A stretch of 64,000 bases of DNA from an uncultured Bacteroidales bacterium (GTDB taxonomy: Bacteria; Bacteroidota; Bacteroidia; Bacteroidales; Muribaculaceae), in assembly GCA_902781045.1 (NCBI GenBank), contig CACZHT010000009.1:1-64000 (forward strand), read 5' to 3'. The position numbers and the translations under genes were made by a program. The notes below the pieces were generated by a model. The model was not told the origin of the DNA and searched no databases. It saw nothing but the letters and a program-made list of their open reading frames with translations. Of the stretch, positions 43,292 to 51,488 are shown in pieces (within the stretch, counting starts at the first letter, position 1; every line of letters starts with the position of its first letter).

Positions 43292-45358
43292 TCACCTGGC
43301 GACATAAGCACCAGTGTGCTTGATGTCATGAAAAAGCAAGTTCAGTCGTCGGCACGTATCGGCATGAGCTTCACAACGTTCATCGGGCAGGTCGCCAGAC
43401 AGCAATACCAACTCAGGCCGGCAAGCCTCGGCCAAGGCACGCAGCGAGCCGTGGTATCGCTTGGTCACAACCAGCACATCAACAGCCTCCATGCTCCTGC
43501 ACCATTCAAGCCACCGTCGCGACATCCCCTTACCAGCCACCAACAGCCTCTTGCCATGAATATAGGCCAAAGGACTACGAACCATCGACATTGTGGTCTT
43601 GACACTGTCCTTGACCCAATGCAGTGAGTCTGCCCCCATGTGCGCCACCAGACGGCGATGGACCTGTTCGAACAGTTGCCGGTCGGCAGTCGGGTTGTCG
43701 GGAATCCAGGTGTAGACATGACCATTCTCATGCCACACAATGGGTGTGGAGCCATAGTCGTTCAGCACCATCAAGCCACGCGTAGGCGTGTTGCTGCTCA
43801 GCCAAGCCAGCTGTCCCACAACGATAGCAATGAAGCCCATCGCCCCCATCAACCAGCCGAAATTTCGGGACACCCCCCAGATGACAACGCACCCCAGAGC
43901 CACATAAAACAAGATAACTGTCAACTCGGTGACATACACACCACTGAAGTGAGAGCCAGGCAGTGACGCAACGGCTTGAGACACTTGACTCATGTAGTTG
44001 TACAACAGTTCGATGGCATTGTTCAGGACATTCCACTCCAGCCTGATAACTGCTAAAAACAAAAAAACCACACCCAGCACCATGACAACCGGCATTAGGG
44101 GAAGAATCAGCACATTAGACAGCACTGAATACATCGAGATTGAACAGAAGTAATAGGCACTGAGCATGATGGTCGCGGCCATAGCAATGAGCGACGTACC
44201 CACCAACGACCACAGCCAACGCAACACACGCCGCCTGCGGTTGACACTAGGCATCGCCACGCTTTGCCATCCCACAATTGCCGCCACAGTGACATAACTC
44301 AACTGAAAACCAGCTTGATAGATTGCTGTGGGCCAGATGCACAGAGTGACAAGGGCCGAAACAGACATTGCGTTGAGTGCCACCGACTTGCGGTAGAGCA
44401 CAATGGCCACCATCGTGAAGCCAATCATGATGGTGGCTCTCACCACCGATGGCGACAAGCCTGTAAACACAGCAAAGGCGACAAGAGCGGCCATCGTGAG
44501 CAGAAGACGCAACTTCTTGAGCCGCAAGTAATCGAGCGGAAACAGCAAGAGCCAAATCAGACTAGAGATCAGCCCCACATGCAGTCCGCTCAAGGCCAAG
44601 ATGTGGGCAACTCCCGCTTGCGAGAAGCTCATGCGCACACCCGGGTCAATCAGCCGGCTGTTGCCCAGCAGCAAGGCTATCATCATGTCAAGAGCCGGTG
44701 GCGATAGAGATGTGTTGAGCAACCGCGTCATCAACTGTCGGCGCAATGAGGAGGCACATGCCAGCAGGGTGGGGCGGTGCCCCAAACGGCACAGCTTGTT
44801 AACGGGCAAGTTCTGGCTGTAGAGGATGCCTTGTTGCCACAAATGGCTCTCGCGGTCAAACTCATCGGGGTTGCCAGAATTAGTCACCGGTGCGAGATTA
44901 CAGTCAAACGCCAGCACATCTCCCTCACGCATCAGGTAGTCACAACCTCGTGTGGTGAGCAACACGCGCTGTGGCGGCAGCCCATTTCCGCCGCAGTCCA
45001 TCAGCCGCACTTGCAGCCGCATGCCATAGTCATAGGCCTCGACATTCTCGACCAGCACACTCACTGTGCGCCCATTGACCTGCTGCAAGTCCAGTGGCCG
45101 AGGACGGTACAATTCAAGTGACAATGCCCCAGCGGCCATCGACAAGAGAACCACCGGAAGTGCCCACCACGCGCGCATGGCATATTGGCGCATAGGATTA
45201 TGTCCACCGAGAGCGATGACAATATAGCTGACTCCGCCAGCCACAAACAGGCTCACGACAAGCCACAAGCCAGGCAACATTGTGCCCAACACGATGCCAA
45301 GCACAAAAGGCAGCAAAAGTCGCAAGGCAGGCAGACGCGACAACGGTGACTGGTTCAA
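43292..45358 (-). CDS. comEC: ComEC/Rec2-family DNA uptake channel protein
   Basis: A 688-aa polytopic membrane protein. The N-terminal DUF4131-like region with four segments is followed by the competence core (LLGNSRLIDPGVRMSFSQAGVAHILALSGLHVGLISSLIW, about 230-270) and further membrane segments with FTGLSPSVVRATIM. The C-terminal 150 residues have no HxHxDH metallo-beta-lactamase motif. It would carry single-stranded DNA across the inner membrane. The start is a TTG at 45358 overlapping the aroE stop; I see no better ATG. A dprA gene is at 55850. Confidence 0.9.
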   Translation of the reverse strand: MNQSPLSRLPALRLLLPFVLGIVLGTMLPGLWLVVSLFVAGGVSYIVIALGGHNPMRQYAMRAWWALPVVLLSMAAGALSLELYRPRPLDLQQVNGRTVSVLVENVEAYDYGMRLQVRLMDCGGNGLPPQRVLLTTRGCDYLMREGDVLAFDCNLAPVTNSGNPDEFDRESHLWQQGILYSQNLPVNKLCRLGHRPTLLACASSLRRQLMTRLLNTSLSPPALDMMIALLLGNSRLIDPGVRMSFSQAGVAHILALSGLHVGLISSLIWLLLFPLDYLRLKKLRLLLTMAALVAFAVFTGLSPSVVRATIMIGFTMVAIVLYRKSVALNAMSVSALVTLCIWPTAIYQAGFQLSYVTVAAIVGWQSVAMPSVNRRRRVLRWLWSLVGTSLIAMAATIMLSAYYFCSISMYSVLSNVLILPLMPVVMVLGVVFLFLAVIRLEWNVLNNAIELLYNYMSQVSQAVASLPGSHFSGVYVTELTVILFYVALGCVVIWGVSRNFGWLMGAMGFIAIVVGQLAWLSSNTPTRGLMVLNDYGSTPIVWHENGHVYTWIPDNPTADRQLFEQVHRRLVAHMGADSLHWVKDSVKTTMSMVRSPLAYIHGKRLLVAGKGMSRRWLEWCRSMEAVDVLVVTKRYHGSLRALAEACRPELVLLSGDLPDERCEAHADTCRRLNLLFHDIKHTGAYVAR

Positions 45359-46122
45359 AGCGGAGAATTCCAGATTTCGTAGCTTGCAAAAGCCTGCAAC
45401 AACAACATCTCCAGGCCATTCTTCACCGCGGCTCCCTGCTCATGCGCCCGTCGCATGAACAAAGTTTCTTCGGGATTATAAATCAAGTCATAGACCAGAT
45501 GCCTGTCAGTCAGGAAACGGAAAGGGAAATCGGGGCACTCGTCCACCCGTGGGTACTTGCCCAACGGCGTTGCCTGGACAATGATCCGATGCTCTGCGAC
45601 AGTCGAACGTGTCAGCTCCGGGTAGATTATCGTGTGGGCATTCTTGTGCCGCGAGACCAACTGCACAGCCACCCCAAGCCGTTCAAGGGCATACTTCACG
45701 GCCTTGGCTGCGCCTCCAGTTCCCAGCACCAGCGCACGGTCACGGTCAGTCGTCAACAACGACTCTACAGTTCGCCCAAACCCCTGCGCGTCGCTGTTGT
45801 AGCCACGCAACAACAAGTTGCCCGAAGCACCGCGTACAAACTTGATGACATTGACTGCTCCGATGGCGCGTGCGCCATCGTCCAGCTCGTCAAGCAACGG
45901 AATCACCTTTTCTTTATAGGGTGCAGTCACATTGAGGCCACACAACTGTGGATACTCAGCAATGAGATCCATCAGTTGGCGCACATCTTCAATCTCAAAG
46001 TTCATGTAGACAGCATCAACGCCCTCAGAGGCAAACTTGTTGTTGAAATAGTCGATAGAGAACGAGTGGCCCAACGGATAACCGATCAAGCCATATATCT
46101 TTGTGTCACGTGTCATTGTCAT
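45355..46122 (-). CDS. aroE: Shikimate dehydrogenase
   Basis: A 255-aa AroE. The N-terminal substrate domain has GYPLGHSFSIDYFN (about 14-27, SxS motif) and NVTAPYKEKVIPLLDEL (about 84-100) with the catalytic Lys, while the NADP domain has VLGTGGAAKAVKYALE (about 151-166) and the Asp/Tyr motif YDLIYNPEET. It reduces 3-dehydroshikimate in aromatic amino-acid synthesis. The start is at 46122 or 46116 (Met3). It is coupled to comEC. A TAAATTTGC element lies at 46162-46154. Confidence 0.95.
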   Translation of the reverse strand: MTMTRDTKIYGLIGYPLGHSFSIDYFNNKFASEGVDAVYMNFEIEDVRQLMDLIAEYPQLCGLNVTAPYKEKVIPLLDELDDGARAIGAVNVIKFVRGASGNLLLRGYNSDAQGFGRTVESLLTTDRDRALVLGTGGAAKAVKYALERLGVAVQLVSRHKNAHTIIYPELTRSTVAEHRIIVQATPLGKYPRVDECPDFPFRFLTDRHLVYDLIYNPEETLFMRRAHEQGAAVKNGLEMLLLQAFASYEIWNSPL

Positions 46123-46237
46123 CAGGGTTGCTCGAGATTTCAGTTTCAGGACTGCAAATTTAGTGATTTTTGCCTAAGAAGTCGAATTTTGTCACAACTT
46201 TTTGACCGTCTGACTCGTTTTTAGCCTTTTTTGTGAC

Positions 46238-46267
46238 TTGACAATGACAACAAAGTATTAACTTTGC
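46238..46267 (+). promoter_or_regulatory. Promoter of the MlaD-like gene
   Basis: TTG at 46238-46240 and TAACTTTGC at 46259-46267, 18 bp apart. It rules out the in-frame start at 46264 and supports 46294. Confidence 0.6.
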
Positions 46268-46293
46268 ACCGACAAAACTATTTCAGAACACTA

Positions 46294-47202
46294 ATGAAGT
46301 CATTTTTCAACAAGAATGTGAAAATAGCCCTCACAATCATCGTGAGTCTGGCTCTGCTCTACTGGGGCATCGAGTTTCTCAAAGGTGTCAACCTGTTCAA
46401 GCCCGCCAATTTCTATTATGCCAAGTTTGACAAGGTCAATGGCCTCATCGACGCAGCCCCTATAACCGTCAATGGCTTCCAGGTGGGACAGGTCAGAGAA
46501 ATCAAATATGACTATGCGACCAACAAGATCTCTGTGATGATGAGCATGAACCGTGACCTCAAGATTCCTGTGGGGTCATCAGTTGCTATCACGTCTGGTC
46601 TCATTGGGTCGGCCTCCATGGAACTGACGCTTGGCGACAATACGGCGTATTATAAGGTTGGCGATGAGATACCATCCTTTGTACCTCAAGGACTCATGGA
46701 CAAGGTCAAGACCGAAGTCCTCCCTGGAGTGGGTGGCCTGGTCCCCAAGGTCGACTCCATCATGACATCGGTCAATGGCTTGGTGGGCAACCCGGCCCTA
46801 GTCGCAGCCCTCGCGCGCCTGGACGGCATCACCGCCGACCTGTCGCGCAGCAGCCAAGAGCTGCACACTCTGCTGGTCTCACTCAACCGCTCGGTGCCAG
46901 CTGTGATGGGCAACGTCAACGGCATCACCACCAACCTCAATGGCACGACCGAGAACTTACAGACATTCTCGACAACGCTCAAAGACCTACCACTGGACAG
47001 CACCATGGCGCAAGTCAATGCCACCATCGCCAACCTCAATGCACTGTCGCAGCAGCTGAACAACCCCAATTCAAGCCTGGGCATGCTCATTAACGACAAG
47101 CAACTCTATGTCAACGCCACCAATGCCGTGGCCACGCTCGACTCGCTGCTTGCCGACATCAAGAAGAACCCCAAACGATACATCAATGTGCATGTGTTCT
47201 GA
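46294..47202 (+). CDS. MlaD-like MCE-domain protein
   Basis: A 302-aa single-span protein. One N-terminal membrane segment (about 9-27) is followed by the MCE domain (FDKVNGLIDAAPITVNGFQVGQVREIKYD, about 43-71, with GSVAITSGLIGSASMELTLG). A helical, coiled region with repeating LNGTTENLQTFSTTLKDL-type segments fills residues about 140-280. MCE proteins form hexameric lipid-transport tunnels between inner and outer membranes. The MlaE/MlaF partners are not in this window. The start at 46294 is supported by the promoter. Confidence 0.92.
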   Translation: MKSFFNKNVKIALTIIVSLALLYWGIEFLKGVNLFKPANFYYAKFDKVNGLIDAAPITVNGFQVGQVREIKYDYATNKISVMMSMNRDLKIPVGSSVAITSGLIGSASMELTLGDNTAYYKVGDEIPSFVPQGLMDKVKTEVLPGVGGLVPKVDSIMTSVNGLVGNPALVAALARLDGITADLSRSSQELHTLLVSLNRSVPAVMGNVNGITTNLNGTTENLQTFSTTLKDLPLDSTMAQVNATIANLNALSQQLNNPNSSLGMLINDKQLYVNATNAVATLDSLLADIKKNPKRYINVHVF

Positions 47203-47640
47203 TGACGACTAAACATCACCCGAAAAGCTTATTTAGACCATTTCTAAATAAGCTTTTTTTGTCTTTTTTGCTCTCAAGTAATGCTGAATTTTAAAATTCC
47301 TATTTAATCAGCATTTTGCTCAACGCCTACTAATTTTAGAGCATGCATAGCAATAGTTTTCAACCCCTTGAAAAATAGCACAGTTTCAGTGTGAACTATG
47401 GTTTTGAGTAGCATTTTGACCCCCTTGTCACTAAAGTGCTGTTTCTCAAATATCTTACAATTCTTTTGAAAAATCAAAATTTTTCTGACACTTTTTTTCA
47501 ACAAAATTTGACCTAATTTTGTACTGCAAAAAACACCTCTCGTCAGTCGAGAGGTTTGTTGACTGAACTTTTAATTATATTATAAGGTGGTGTAGCGACT
47601 CCGCGTATACGTTGCGGCACCATCAGCAACAAATTGAGAA
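47203..47640. other. 438-bp gap upstream of dnaA
   Basis: It contains a terminator (47223-47261), a TAATTTTG promoter-like element at 47514-47521 and a 7-bp leader hairpin (47536-47542 with 47548-47554, loop TCAGT), then A+T-rich DNA. I searched by eye for TTATCCACA-like DnaA boxes on both strands and found none, so I see no oriC here. Confidence 0.55.
47223..47261 (+). terminator. Terminator after the MlaD-like gene
   Basis: A perfect 14-bp stem (47223-47236 and 47244-47257), loop of seven, followed by a T run. It is an intrinsic terminator. Confidence 0.92.
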
Positions 47641-49032
47641 ATGACCGACAATGTGACTCAAATGTGGGACAAGTGCCTGGACATCATCCGGGACAACATT
47701 CAACCCGAGCAGTTCAATGCTTGGTTTGAGCCCATTGTGCCTGTCAGTTTCAAGGACAATACGCTCACTCTGCGCGTGCCATCGCAGTTCTTTGTCGAGA
47801 TGCTCGAGGAGAACTACTGTACACTGCTGCTGCACACCTTCGGTCGAGTATTCGGAGGGCGCATCAATCTAGCCTATGCAGTCAAGGTGGCCAGCGAGAT
47901 TGAGGTGACCCTGGCCGAGAGCGGCGAGAGTGCCAAGCTCAAGTCCGCAGCCAAGATTGTGCCTCAAGCACTGAGCAACCCGTTCCAACAGCCACAGCTC
48001 GAGGACATCGACCCACAGCTGAACCCACGATACACCTTCGAGAACTATTGCTGCAGCACGAGCAACAAGCTGGCCGTGACAGTGGGCATGGCCATCGCCG
48101 ACCATCCTGAAGTCAAGACCTACAACCCGATGTTCATCTTCGGTTCGACCGGTGTAGGCAAAACTCACCTCATTCAGGCCATCGGCATCCGCATCAAGGA
48201 GCAGAATCCTCGTGCCCGGGTTCTCTATGTCCCGGCACGGGTTTTCGAGAGCCAGTATACATCTGCTGTGCCCAAGGGCAAAGTCAATGACTTCATCAAT
48301 TTCTACCAGAGCATTGACGTGCTTCTCATCGACGACATTCACGAGCTGGCAGGCAAGACAGGCACCCAGAACACGTTCTTTCACATCTTCAACCATCTGC
48401 ATCAGCACGGCAAGCAACTGATAATGACCAGCGACCGGCGCCCCGTCGACATGGACGGCATGGTGCCACGACTGATTTCGCGTTTCAAGTGGGGAATGAC
48501 TGTCGAGCTTGAGAAGCCCGACTATGACCTTCGCCGCAACGTGCTCATCAAGCGTGCCGCCCAAGACGGACTCACGCTCACCGACGATGTGCTCGACTTC
48601 ATCGCCACGCAAGTCACCGACAGTGTGCGTGACCTCGAGGGTGTGGTCGTTTCACTACTGGCCCACGCCACCATGCTCAATCAGGATATCACCCTCGAGC
48701 TGGCTCAGTCCGTGGCCAGCAACACTGTGCATGTGTCGCAACATCAGCTCACCTTTGAACTCATCGCCGAAGCCGTAGCCAGCTTCTACAACCTTGACAC
48801 CGACTTGCTCTTCGGCAAGTCGCGCAAGCGCGAGATCAGCGATGCCCGCCAGGTACTGATGTACTTTGCGAAGACCCGGACTCAGCTATCGTCGACCAAC
48901 ATCGGGTTGAGGCTGTCGCGCAACCATGCCACAGTGCTGCATGCCTGCAAACAGGTGGAGCAGCGCATGGGCATCGAGCGCAAGTTCTGCGACGAGATTG
49001 AGTCCATCGACAAACGTCTCAAGACATTATAG
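47641..49032 (+). CDS. dnaA: Chromosomal replication initiator DnaA
   Basis: A 463-aa DnaA. Domain I spans about 1-85 (MWDKCLDIIRDNIQPEQFNAWFEPIVP), domain II is short, and domain III is AAA+ with Walker A FGSTGVGKTHLIQA (about 163-176), Walker B LLIDDIHELAGK (about 230-241) and arginine-finger region. Domain IV has the DNA-binding motif LRLSRNHATVLHACKQV (about 423-439). It binds DnaA boxes and opens the origin. Its leader carries a small hairpin. The gene is alone here; dnaN is not adjacent. Confidence 0.97.
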   Translation: MTDNVTQMWDKCLDIIRDNIQPEQFNAWFEPIVPVSFKDNTLTLRVPSQFFVEMLEENYCTLLLHTFGRVFGGRINLAYAVKVASEIEVTLAESGESAKLKSAAKIVPQALSNPFQQPQLEDIDPQLNPRYTFENYCCSTSNKLAVTVGMAIADHPEVKTYNPMFIFGSTGVGKTHLIQAIGIRIKEQNPRARVLYVPARVFESQYTSAVPKGKVNDFINFYQSIDVLLIDDIHELAGKTGTQNTFFHIFNHLHQHGKQLIMTSDRRPVDMDGMVPRLISRFKWGMTVELEKPDYDLRRNVLIKRAAQDGLTLTDDVLDFIATQVTDSVRDLEGVVVSLLAHATMLNQDITLELAQSVASNTVHVSQHQLTFELIAEAVASFYNLDTDLLFGKSRKREISDARQVLMYFAKTRTQLSSTNIGLRLSRNHATVLHACKQVEQRMGIERKFCDEIESIDKRLKTL

Positions 49033-49061
49033 ACAATTCATTATTTAATCACCGCGGTTGA

Positions 49062-49104
49062 GAAATTGAGAATCACAGTCACTGCTGCAATGATTCTCAA
49101 TTTC
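49062..49104. terminator. Hairpin between dnaA and the nucleosidase gene
   Basis: A perfect 14-bp A+T-rich stem (arms 49062-49075 and 49091-49104) with a 15-nt loop. It probably ends dnaA transcription. The 12-mer AATTGAGAATCA of its arm also occurs at 1534-1545. Confidence 0.65.
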
Positions 49105-49130
49105 GAATTCCTAATTCTCAATTCAATAAT

Positions 49131-49805
49131 ATGACAGGCATCATTGTGGCTATGCGCAAAGAGCTGGATTTGCTCTTGCCGTTGCTAAGCAACATCAGCC
49201 AGACCGTCAATGGCGGCTTCACGTTCTATCAAGGAAGCATCGGCTCCAATCAGATTGTGGCCATGCAGTGTGGCATCGGCAAAGTTAATGCCGCAATGGG
49301 TGCCCTGACGCTCATCAATCACTTTGCGCCCGAGCGCGTCATCAACACCGGTGTGGCTGGTGGTGCCGACAGACAGGTGCACGTCATGGACATCGTCGTT
49401 GGTCGTCAGGTTGCATACCACGATGTGTGGTGCGGCCCTGAAAGTCCATGGGGAGTGGTTCAAGGGCTGCCTCTGTATTACGAGGCCGATGCGACCATGT
49501 TACACTTGGTTCCCCAGCGCGATGACATCCATGTTGGTCTCATCTGCTCGGGCGACCAGTTTGTCGACTCGATGGACAAAGTGAACGACATCAAGGCCAC
49601 TTTTCCGCAAGCCCTGGCGGTCGACATGGAGAGTGCCGCAATCGCCCAAGTATGCCACGTGCGCGGGGTGGGCTTCATGAGTCTGCGTGTGATCAGCGAC
49701 TCGCCCGGTGCCAGTCACGACAACACCCAGCAGTATAACGACTTCTGGCAGGATGCGCCACAGCACACATTTCAGGTGCTTCACCAGATGTTGCTCCAGA
49801 TGTAA
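49131..49805 (+). CDS. mtnN: 5'-methylthioadenosine/S-adenosylhomocysteine nucleosidase family protein
   Basis: A 224-aa phosphorylase/nucleosidase. Motifs are GIIVAMRKELDLLLP (about 3-17), GIGKVNAAMGALTLINHF (about 46-63), NTGVAGGADRQVHVMDIVVG (about 70-89) and AVDMESAAIAQVCHVRGVGFMSLRVISD (about 163-190), with Glu, Met-Glu and Asp in the expected active-site positions. It hydrolyses MTA and SAH to adenine and a thio-sugar, recycling methionine. A terminator separates it from the convergent gene. Confidence 0.93.
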   Translation: MTGIIVAMRKELDLLLPLLSNISQTVNGGFTFYQGSIGSNQIVAMQCGIGKVNAAMGALTLINHFAPERVINTGVAGGADRQVHVMDIVVGRQVAYHDVWCGPESPWGVVQGLPLYYEADATMLHLVPQRDDIHVGLICSGDQFVDSMDKVNDIKATFPQALAVDMESAAIAQVCHVRGVGFMSLRVISDSPGASHDNTQQYNDFWQDAPQHTFQVLHQMLLQM

Positions 49806-49812
49806 TGACCAG

Positions 49813-49854
49813 AACAAACTGCAGCCACCCGGCAATGGGTGGCTGCAGTTTGTT
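49813..49854. terminator. Bidirectional terminator
   Basis: A perfect 18-bp stem (49813-49830 and 49837-49854) with loop GGCAAT lies between the convergent nucleosidase and DUF3298-like genes. The outer AACAAACTG ends give T-rich exits in both directions. Confidence 0.9.
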
Positions 49855-49868
49855 AATACTAGCATAGA

Positions 49869-50792
49869 CTACCGTGTGTAACGGTCAATCAGTTCCTGCA
49901 AGTACTTTGATTGTATTCCAGCCTCATCCAGACGGTAAGGCTCAACCTCGACATCCACTTGCCCGCGTGCATAGCAGGCAATCTCATAGGGATGATACAC
50001 AAAGTGAATGCTGAAATCCTCCACATAGATGTTCTGCGTGATTGGAACCCACTTCACATCGTCGAGCAAGAAACCTTTATCGTTGAGTGCGGCCATGTTG
50101 TTCACTCCCTCTTGATCAAATAGTGCCTTGGTGATGACCTCACTGAGCTTGACGGTGTCGGTGACCAGGTCAGTGAGTTGCACCACCTTGTCCTTGACCA
50201 CGTCGTAGGTCACATACTCAGTCCAGTAGATGCCGTGCGCACCACCCATATACGAGTCCTTGGCAAACATGAAGACACACAAGTTTTTGTCCATTTTCAT
50301 GGGCGTGAGCTGCACGTCATAGTAGGCCTGGTTCATTCCAGCATCATCTGGAATCTTCTTAATGTGCTTGACGTCCTTGATGTCAGATTTCTCAAATGGG
50401 ATATAGTTGGTGGCATCCATTTCGTGTCTGAGTGCGTCCTCCAGCGACTTGAATTTTTCAGGCTCGCCGACAATTTTGTCAATCAGGGCTTGTTGAAGCC
50501 TAGCCGAACTGCGTCCCATCACAGTTTTGGGCCAGGCAAGGCTGCATGCGGCACGAGCGTAGAATCCGTCCTGCCCCTCGATGTTCATGTCGGGATCGGT
50601 GACCTGATAGTGCACCACATCCTCCCGGTTAATGTGGCTGAATACAGTCAGGCATTCGCCACTGTCATCGCCTGTGTTCGAGACCATCGCCTCGGCAGTA
50701 GTCAAAGAGGCAGATGTTGGATTCCCCTTGCCACATGCCATGGCCATCATCGGCAATGACAAGCACAGGATCAATTGAATCGTTTTCTTCAT
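49869..50792 (-). CDS. DUF3298/RsiV-like lipoprotein
   Basis: A 307-aa lipoprotein. The signal ends at a lipobox (MMAMACGKG, Cys20). The mature part has the DUF4163/DUF3298-type pair: AACSLAWPKTVMGRSSARLQQALIDKI, YYDVQLTPMKMDKNLCVFMFAKDSYMGGAHGIYWTEY (conserved GGAHG), and the C-terminal SIHFVYHPYEIACYARGQVDVEVEPYRL with the typical YxPYEIA motif. In Bacteroidetes these are abundant envelope lipoproteins; RsiV relatives bind lysozyme. It ends 12 bp from the PorT-like gene upstream. Confidence 0.88.
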   Translation of the reverse strand: MKKTIQLILCLSLPMMAMACGKGNPTSASLTTAEAMVSNTGDDSGECLTVFSHINREDVVHYQVTDPDMNIEGQDGFYARAACSLAWPKTVMGRSSARLQQALIDKIVGEPEKFKSLEDALRHEMDATNYIPFEKSDIKDVKHIKKIPDDAGMNQAYYDVQLTPMKMDKNLCVFMFAKDSYMGGAHGIYWTEYVTYDVVKDKVVQLTDLVTDTVKLSEVITKALFDQEGVNNMAALNDKGFLLDDVKWVPITQNIYVEDFSIHFVYHPYEIACYARGQVDVEVEPYRLDEAGIQSKYLQELIDRYTR

Positions 50793-50804
50793 CTCTATTT
50801 GCAG

Positions 50805-51488
50805 TTATTTGATTTGGTAATTATATCCCATTGTCACCATGATTGACATGCCCGAGGAGCCAGCAAAGGCATCTTTCTTGTGATTGCTGAACACATCACG
50901 CAGGCCATAGTAGAAACGCCCTTCGATGGTGAGCGAGTGCCTTTGTGCCACCCCCACCTCCATGCCTAACCCGGCCGAAATGCCATAGTCAAACCTGCTG
51001 TGAATCTCCAGATTTAGCTGCTCATTGTGCCGATTGGTTGTCGGGAAATTCTCAATATCGGCAAAGTTGCGATAGTCAAAGTTTGAGCTTGTCGAGCGGG
51101 CAATCATGTAACCCAGTTCGGGGCCAGCATTGAAAAAGCCCTTGAAGCGCTGTTTACCGAAGAAGATATGTGTCAACATGGGCAGCTGCAGATATGTGAA
51201 CCTCCGCTGGTATCGGAAGTCAGTGCCCTCATACATCTCTTTCCATCCACGCTGCTCCATGTTCAGCTCCAGGATGAGTCCAAAATGCCGTTCCTCGATG
51301 TAACGGAACGTGCCACCCACCATCATGCCAGGCAAAAATCTCTGCGGCACCGACGGGCTGAACTGCATGCGCGACAGAGTGACACCAGCCTTGCCCCCCA
51401 CACTGATAGCCCCCTCATAGTGGGTCTGGGCAGACAATGCGCCACACAGGCATGCCATCAAGGCGAGTATGATGAACAACCGTCTCAT
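50805..51488 (-). CDS. PorT-like outer-membrane beta-barrel protein
   Basis: A 227-aa protein with a signal peptide (LFIILALMACLCGALSAQT, cleavage after about 22). The mature part alternates hydrophobic and polar strands (GGTFRYIEERHFGLILELNMEQRGW, YLQLPMLTHIFFG, GFFNAGPELGYMIA, YGISAGLGMEVGVAQRHSLTIEGRFYYGL) and ends MVTMGYNYQIK with an aromatic and hydrophobic C-terminal strand. This is the PorT/OMP_b-brl_2 type. It overlaps the LysM gene by 4 bp (ATGA). Confidence 0.88.
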   Translation of the reverse strand: MRRLFIILALMACLCGALSAQTHYEGAISVGGKAGVTLSRMQFSPSVPQRFLPGMMVGGTFRYIEERHFGLILELNMEQRGWKEMYEGTDFRYQRRFTYLQLPMLTHIFFGKQRFKGFFNAGPELGYMIARSTSSNFDYRNFADIENFPTTNRHNEQLNLEIHSRFDYGISAGLGMEVGVAQRHSLTIEGRFYYGLRDVFSNHKKDAFAGSSGMSIMVTMGYNYQIK

